NCBI RefSeq assembly: GCF_032884065.1
Contig: NC_088868.1
Span: 7,025,129 to 7,089,128 of the forward strand
Source of the DNA: Artemia franciscana
Taxonomy: Eukaryota; Arthropoda; Branchiopoda; Anostraca; Artemiidae
DNA length: 64,000 nt
Direction of reading: 5' to 3'
The translations under genes were made by a program, and so were the position numbers. Shown piece after piece: positions 45,301 through 54,300 of this stretch; positions within the stretch are counted from its first letter, which is position 1; the number at the start of each line of letters is the position of its first letter. Under the pieces are notes generated by a model. That model was not told where the DNA came from. It did not search any database and worked only from the letters and a program-made list of their open reading frames with translations.

Positions 45301-48300
45301 CTGGGAAACTAAATCTCCCTCCATGAAAATCCCCCTTCGAGAAATCCCTTCGAGGAACGTTCCTCTCGTGTAAAACTCTATGCTGGAAATGTCCCAACAG
45401 ACAATTCCATCCTTGCTGAAAATCAACTTTGGAAAATTTCCTGATTACAATTCTGCCTGGTAAATTCTCCTTTATTATAAAAAAGACCTAGTATTTTGTT
45501 CAATTTCTTGTCTTTTTTCAAATCATTCCGGAAATCTCCCTTTCTATGGAAATTCCCCCCCCCCCCCAAGAAAAAACTCATGTCATGTCAAAAAAAAATT
45601 ATTGTATAAAATATCCGTATGCTTCTCAGTAACAGGCGCTATGTGTAAACAACAGACAAATTTCATAGCTTACAGGTCTTTTTCCAGAGGCTGGATGGAG
45701 GGGGATTCATGCCATTTCAGAGGCATGGTTATGTGACCTTTCAACTGTGCTATTCAAACTGGCTATCGCAAATTTTGATCGGATTACTTAGGGGGAAAGG
45801 GTGTTGAGGGGGAGGCTACTTGCCCTGTAATCTTTTAAGTCACTCAAAAAGGGCACTGCAGCTTTTAATTTCCGTTCGAGTGGGCATTGTCCCAATCTTC
45901 TAGGGTCATTTGTTTGAGAAAATCACCCCCAGTGGAAGAAAAACACAAACAAATAAACATGTATCCATGATTTTTCTTCTGACAAAAATACGAAATTCCG
46001 TATTTTTACAGATGGGAGCTTGAAACCTCTACAATAAATACCTATGCTCAATATGATGGTGCAATTTTCATTAAGATTACTTGACTTTTTGGGGTGTTGC
46101 CCTTCTTTTTCGAAAATCAGACAAATTTTTCTCAGATCTGTTGCTTTTGATGGGTCGTATTAAACTTAATGAATCTTATATATTCCGAATAAGCATAAAA
46201 AGCCAATTCTTTTGATGGATCTGTTATTATCAAAATTCCGTTTTAGAGAGTTTTGGCTACTATTGGTCCAAGTTGGTCCTTACTTACAGTTTGCTACCAC
46301 GAACTGTTTGATCAAGTTGGTATTGAAGCATAAATAGGTAGAGCGAAATGCATAAAATAAATATTATTATACAAGACTTAATGGAGCAGCTGTTAGGATA
46401 CTCGCCTGTGGTAACTTAGATTATAATCTTGTACAAGACAAATTGTTCATCTTAGAGGAAAAAAAGAAGAATTTTTGAGTTTTAGAGAAAACTAAAAATT
46501 TAAATGTAAAAAAAATGACTAGACAGTAGAAAATAATTTTTGTTACGAAAATCTATGAATACAATTAAAACAAAGGGCCCAAAGCGGATCAAACTTAACA
46601 TAACTTGATCTTTTTAACTCGTTTTCCTCAGCTTTAGTCCAGGACTTTTAGGGTTTGACCCGGACAAAATTGCAATATAAACGAAAATGGTACCAAAATG
46701 ATCAGAAAAAAATTCTGTACAACATACTAAAAGTCCCCATAAATCCGAGTGGGGCGAGTACCCGAAAAACAGGGGAAAAGGGGGAAATGCGGGGGAAAAT
46801 GGGAAAAATGCCGAACATGCCCAGAAAATAGTTTAAAGTGAGTTTTCTGGGGTTTTCACATACGCTGATTACGAAATTGACATCTAAAATTCAGTATAGA
46901 AAAAGAGTACTACGGAAAACGGGGGAACAGGGGAAAGAGGGGAGAAAAGAGAAGAATACAGGGTAGGGGTAGAAAGCGGTTTGAAAGATATTTTCTGGGG
47001 TATTCCTATCTGGTGATTACGAAATTGAGAAATAAAATGATATAAAAAAATCGATTAACATAAAATGGGGAAATGGGGGGGGGGGAGGGGAAAAGGGAAA
47101 TATACAGGGTTGGGTAGAAAGCATGTGGAAATGTGTTTTCTGGGGTTTTTCTATCTGCTGATCACGAAACTGACCCCTAAAATGAAGGAAAGAAAACGAG
47201 AACCATGAAAACCGAACAAAACTGGAGGAAACAACGGAAAAGGGGAAGGGAGGCCTGACTCCTGAGCCAGCTGCTAATGGCTAAAAAGTAGGCCTATGGA
47301 CAAAATAACTCGCTTAAGTATCAAACTTGTACTTTCTTGAATCACAGACATTTCTTACAACCATTTGAATTACTAAACATAAAGAAAACAACCGCTTGGC
47401 AGTTATATATAAAATGGCTATTATATGTAAAATTTGCACTTTCGAAGGCAGTATAGTTGACTTGAAAAACACAGCATTGATATCACTAGTCGAGCTCCTC
47501 GTCTTCGACAATCTCGTTGTCCCTGTTCAAACAGTTGATACCCTGATATTCTCCGCACGCGAACGTACACGCTAATCCATTTTCTTGCAGCTGCATCGCG
47601 AGTTCTCGCAGCCTGTCTTACAGTTGCATCTCACGACACTCAAAAGAGTCTGAGGTGCGGGCAAGAAATGGGTCATCACAGGTGAGTATTTATGGTCTCT
47701 GAGGACCCAACCCCAGTCAGCCGGGTCGAGGTCAGCTGGTTCCCCTTTCCAACGGGATACCTGGAGGCGCACTCGCTGGGAGTGGAATGAAGCTGCAGCT
47801 TCGGTTGGCGGAAGCCTTTCAGGCTTAACAAACGCCGTAGTATTAGACGAAGAAACTTTTTCCAAGAAAATTCGATGTCGCAGCTTAGTGAGATCTTCGT
47901 TTGGTCGTGCTTTATACAAGCTGAGGAGAAGATATTCACCCGCTTTCACAATTTCATCTTTGGACGATGATTCATCCAGAAACACTTTGCATTTTTTTCT
48001 GAACACTTCGCTCTTCTTCAAAAGAGGTAGCACAGCTTGCTTTCCAAGTCCGAAAACTCGTGAGGTCGTGTCACATCCCAAGAGTGCGTGCCCTACCAGA
48101 AGCAGCCTGGATACTTCTCCCATTTTTTTGCACTTTTTTTTTGCAAGTTACTCCATAGAACATTGGTCAAAGCCCTACACAAAGCGAGGATGTTTTTCTT
48201 ACAGCTATAAAGACTAGGCTAGAAGACCAGGAGATCCATTAATGGATTGTTGATTAATTAATTTAAATTGATTAAAAGAAGTACAGTAGAGTTTAGATTC

Positions 48301-51300
48301 AGGTGCATGCCAGCCATCACCATTAGTATCAAATTCGGGCGATTTTAATTTTGTAAATATACTGCAAACTCGCTCATTATGCAGTATTTTGGGGATAGAT
48401 TGTGACATTTAGTTTCACGTTTAATGAGTCTGTGGATTTAAGGGATGGAACGTTTAATAGTTGTAATAATAAGCTGCTACCAGGGATCCCCAAATCAGCT
48501 TCTTCTATATACATAGTGTCAATGGGCTTATTTATTTATTTTTTATTTGTCAAAAAGCTTTAAAATTTTCAATTTAAAAGGCTTAAAGGCATGTTTTCTT
48601 GAAATGTATTAGTTTCTTTTGTTTTGTGAATGACTTTACCAGGTTTGGAATGTGCATATATGTTTTGAGCAACATATTATTGGTTTAATTTTGTAAATAC
48701 ACTACAAACTCGCCCACTATGCAGTATTTGGGGATAGATTGGGGAGATTTAGTTTCTCGTTTGATGAACCTGTGAATTTAAGGGATGGAATGTTTAGTAG
48801 TGGTGATAAATAAGCTGCTACCGGGGGTCCCCAAATCAGCTTCTTCTATACACATAATGTCAATGGGCTTTTTTTTATTTATTTATTTTTTTTAAATTAT
48901 CAAGAAGCTTTAAAAATTTCAATTTAAAAAGCTTAAAGGTATGCTTTTTCTGGAAATGTATTGGTTTCTTTTTTTGTGTGACTTCGTCAGCTTTAGAATG
49001 TGCATATATGTTATACGTGTTATGTATATATATGTTTTAAGCAGAAATATTGCTTTAGTTATCATACTTGCGGCAAGAGGATTGGAATTCCCCAAGACTT
49101 TGGCCCAAGGGGTTCCAGAAGAAAATGAAAGGTATGAGGCTGTGCCTTTTCAGTAATTCAAGCCATCCCCCTATCGAGAAAGTAAGCTGACTTTCAATTT
49201 TAAGAAATTATTATAGAGAAAACTGAAAAAAACTTTCACATGGAAAGGAATCATGTGGCTCATTTTTTTGTCGTAGCCTATAAAGAGTCACTAAAGAAAC
49301 AGGCAAAATATTAAGAATATTTTTCTGAGATGCTCTTGACAGTTTTATCAAACTGCCAAGAGCAGTAAGTCAAGCACAAATGTTATTATTAATGAGGCTG
49401 GACTAATAGCCGTTTCTTGTTTAAACCTTCTCTTTACGGCAATAATATCGGTGAGAAGTGAACCACAACGCACCCTAACCCGAAAATTCCAATGAAAATG
49501 CCACGAGCAAAAACTAGTGAAAGGGGCAACTCCATTACGAAGGATTGGAAGAATGGCATGAGAATGAAGTGCATGATTAAAAGCCTTATGAACACATTAA
49601 AGTATTTTCTATACTTTTCTATATATTTTTCTATATATTATTTTCTATACTATACTGTTCTATAAGTATATTAATATTAAAGTATTTTCTTGTATAGGAA
49701 ACAGAAGAGATTATATCAGACACATTGAATGTAGAAGTATTTCGTCACACCCTGGCAGATACAGCACTTGTTGGTTCATATTGTGTTTTTAGTAACCAGG
49801 GAGGCATGGTTCATCCAAAGACATCTGTTGCTGTACAAGATGAGCTATCATCACTTCTTCAAGTACCTCTTGTTGTAAGCCTTTATGCTCATTTAAATTG
49901 TGAATTAGCAGTATAATTGCCCCCCCCCCTCTCCTAAAAGGAAAGATCAATAATTATATTTTGCATAATATAATTATAGGTTTTGTTCCCTGAGAGAAGA
50001 TTTATTTCTCTCCATATTATATTACTCTCTATATTATATTCCTCTCCTATGTTATATTTTGCTGCAGTAAAAAACTCTTTTGACCTTTGAAAGCAAGATT
50101 AAGCTATAAGTGCATTGTCCACTTTTTTGCTTTTCGTCAATTATTTGTTAACAATCTTCTGGAGAAATCTTGACTTTTCCTGGTCTTGAAGTCTTGGTTA
50201 CCATAAAATTCTGATTTTGTTTTAATAAAGCTTTTAGGCTTAGAAGATTGGTTGATTTCTTTTAGTTGTATAGGCTAGTGCTTAAGTTATGAATGAAAAA
50301 TATTTTTGTTTGTTGTAATTCCTTTCATTCAAGATTTTTTTTTTCTTTTTGTCCAAAAATAGGAAATGGTTAACCATTTAGGACATAAATTAAATTTTTA
50401 CATTTCATCTCAACAGTTCATGCTATACTAACAGATATTGCTTATAAACCTTTACACCGAGACCGTGTTTACTTCTCAGTAAAAAAAAACGATATCCGTA
50501 GCTCCTTGTGTATGATGAATGCTATTCCTACATGCCTAATTGTTTGGCAATGTGCCCGGGGCTTTATCCCAGCTGTCACAAGACTGAGACAGATTTCCGA
50601 CCTGTTCAAAGTCGACAATTGTCGAGGTCCTATGCGCCATCAACGGCTCTGGATGATCTATATCTTTTTTCGTATCATGGTGGATTTCTAATTGACGGTA
50701 TGGGGCCTGGGGTTTGATGTGAGTTGCCGCAAGCATGGGCAATAGGTTTGCTACTTGTACTTGTAAAAAAGCCTGGCAGTTGAAACATCGATGTATTGAA
50801 CACCCTATCTCATATTAAGGGCTTCGGGGGCTTATTGTCCCTATTCCTGCGACGATTTTTGGTTTTGTGAAGGTTTTATTGAACATTTGGTCATCTAAAT
50901 AGACACAGTTCAATACAAATCTTTTGAAATGACAATGTAAATGACACAGTACATACAAGCTGAAAAATACAAAGGCCCTGGGCTAGAGCTGCTGAGCAAT
51001 AGTGAGTCACTAAATATATGAAGTAGGCCATAAATGAGTAACTAAGTGAGCAATAGTGAGCCACTAAACATATGCAGTGGGTCATAAACGAATAATTAAG
51101 TGAGCAGTAGTAAGCCACTAAATATAGGAAGTGGACCATAAATGAATAAGTAAGTAAGCAACTGTGAGCCACTAAATATATGAAGTGGGCCATAAATGAA
51201 TAATTAAGTGAGCAATAGTGAGCCACTAAATATATGAAGTGGGCCATAAATGAATAACTAAGTGAGCAATAGTGAGCCACTAAATATATGAAGTGGGCCA

Positions 51301-54300
51301 TAAATGAATAACAAGACGCAGAACTTAAGCAAAATCTTTTCAATAAATTTTTCTGCCATTTAGAATGTCATAGAAGAAACCCAGGTGTAGTTTCATGTCA
51401 GTAAATCAAATTTTATTTTGTATTAAGCTTGTTCAGCACATCATTTGTCTTCAATAGCTTATTTTTTTTTTTTTAATTGAACTAATAATTTTTAAATAAT
51501 CCCTTTTATAGTCACTAGCCATAGAGCCTATCGGAACAACATACTTAGAAAAGACTTCAGTGTAAACTCTGTTGTAAGGGCTACAGAAAAAATAATTACC
51601 CCTTGTTTAAACAAAAAATTTTAAGTCAGTGTATCCCCCCCTCCGAAAAAAAAAATCTGAAACTGGGTTGTTACCAAACTATTTGTAAAATTTTTCACCT
51701 TTTAATGGAATATACCGACTTTATGCATCTACATCTTTCACATCTGCATCTTTTCTTTACGACACTACATCTACATCTTTTCTTTACGACACTACATCTA
51801 CATCTTTCACATCTACAATGTGAAATACTCTGTTTCCTTCAGGTCCAAAAATGAAAAAAACTCATACACGCTTGTGATGATCGGTAAACAACTAACTGAT
51901 TGTTAAAGTATGCCAAAAAAATACTGGCTTTAATTACTCGTTGTATTAACTCATGTGATTGGCAGTAAATATTAAAAAATACTTACTGATTATGTAAAGT
52001 AAGATTTATGATTCAAAGTTATTGCAAAAGGCCTTCTGGTTTTCATTCTATTGTTATGAGATAGGAAGTTTTCTAGCATTTGAAGGGGGCTTGAATAGGG
52101 ATTAATTTTGAACACAAATATATTCAATTTAAAAAGAAATCAGAGCAAATGGATAATTTATCATATGATTGGAAAACCTGAAGAAGGATGATGGTGCAGA
52201 GAATCATTGTCAAAAGTGAGTGATTAACATTCAGATTAAGGCATTCAGATATTCAGATTATAATTTTGCCACTGGCAGGTGGAGCCAGTTTAGCTTTCCA
52301 TCTGATATTCGTGACTAGGGTAAAGCTCTCAGTCTGTTATTTGCAATAAGACAAGAAGTTACTAGATTTGGAAAGTAAATTCAGGTCGCTAGCTCATGGA
52401 TAATAATTTTAAGCTAAATTCAGATCATTATGCTGGTGATTCCGATTTGACTTTTTTTCGTTATTTTGTAACCATTAATTTCAACACTCGAATAGTGCTT
52501 TGGAAGCCTTGCAAAGTCGTAACTGAGAGCCAATTATGAACTCTAGTTTTTTAAGAAAAGCTTATTGCAACTTTTTAAGCCACAATCTTGTATCATGGAC
52601 CACCATGAAGGTCCTCACACCCCTTAACGGGTTTTCCATAGAACAGCTCTATTTCTCATTCGGGTACTCCATGGACTAGTATGTCATCTTTTTCTTTATG
52701 TTGTCAATAATATGTTTTAAAATTGCTGATTTTATTTGCTTTTAAAAATGGTTGTTAGTAAAAGCCACAAGTTTTATTGTCTTGCTTTTAAAGTTGCTTT
52801 TAAAGTCTTGGGATCACAAACAATTTACCTGTTCCAAGGAACTTCCTGTATGTGTTCTTTTTTATATTAAGGCTGGTACAGTCAATAGAGGTTCAGATGT
52901 TATTGGAGCGGGACTGGTTGTTAACGACTGGACTGCATTTTGTGGCTTTGATACTACATCAACAGAGATATCCGTTATTGAATCCATCTTTCGATTAAAT
53001 GAGGCCCAACCACAAGCCATTACTACGGAAATGAGGCAATCACTCATTGAAAGGTAAGTTGTTTTTTTTCCTCTCTTTTGTGCTATTATATAAACTGGTA
53101 TTCAAATTCAGCAGACTCTTCAACGTAGTCTTTAGAGACTGTCGAGAATCTGGAAGCGCCTCGAGCTCTCTAATTAAGAGTTTAAAATCATTCCCAAGTG
53201 ACTATCACTGTCTGACGGATTCACTAGCTGACTGACATACAGTCAGTCTATAAAGCTAAAAGTCTTAAGTCATTCCCTTCGACAGTCTATCATTCTCTAC
53301 CTGACTGAGTGACTGACACATTCTCTAGCTTACCGGCAGGCAGTCAGTCTGTCGAACTAAAAGTGTAAAATCATTCCCTTCGACAGTCTATCTTTCTCTA
53401 TCTGACTGAGGGATTGACAGACTCCCTAGCTGACTGACAGACATCCAGTCTGTCGGACTAAAAGTTTAAAATCATTCCCTTCCAAGTTTGTTATTCCCTA
53501 CCTAACTGACTGACAGACAGTTAGTCTGTCAAACTAAAAGTTCAGTTACATTCCCTTCGAATGTATGATTCGACAGTACGACCTGAAAGTATTACCTAAT
53601 CTCCGTAAAGATCTTTCTGTTATACCTGAAGCAGATAAAAACCTGGTTGTCATGGTTTCACAAGCCTAGTGAAACCTAGTTTCACTAGTTGTCATGGACA
53701 TGCCAGACTAGGATAACCGAGTTCAGTCGTACTTAAATAACAAAGGAAATTATGCAATAGTAACATATGATCATACTAGTCAATTTGCTGATAAAATTAC
53801 AAATGAATTAAAAACTCAAAAACAAAATGGTTGAATCACTCCAATATTATAAAATAGATTTTTTCCCCTGGGGTGGCATAAGGGCTCCCGTAGCATGTAC
53901 AAAATCACCCGTTTCAAATATCGAAAAATGTCTATGCACAGCTTTCAAGCATTTGCTCCATTCCTAAAAATCAAATATTAGTAACTCCATAGATAGATTA
54001 GAAAAAATTACAAATACAAACATATTAGAAAACACTGTAGAAAGTAGCTTTGACATTGTTTCTATGTATACAAATATTGATTTCTCAAAATCTGAGCAAT
54101 TACTTAACAAACAACTCAACAAGCTTATCATTTAATCAAAGATTTGGCAACAGGGATACATTGCCATGTCTTAATGACCTTGGTTAAACTTGTCATTTAA
54201 TCGAAGATTTGGCATCAGGGATACATTGCCATGTCCTAATGACCTTGGTTAAACTTGTCATCTAATCGAAGATTTGGCAACAGGGATACATTGCCATGTC

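Noticed and set aside
50504-50760. Possible gene in a GC-richer block of intron 3
   Set aside because: Short ORFs on both strands with no recognised motif; more like an old interspersed repeat.
50891-51343. 150-aa minus ORF with repeated [16 protein letters not shown]
   Set aside because: Produced by a 54-bp tandem array; no family resemblance and no splice or start context.
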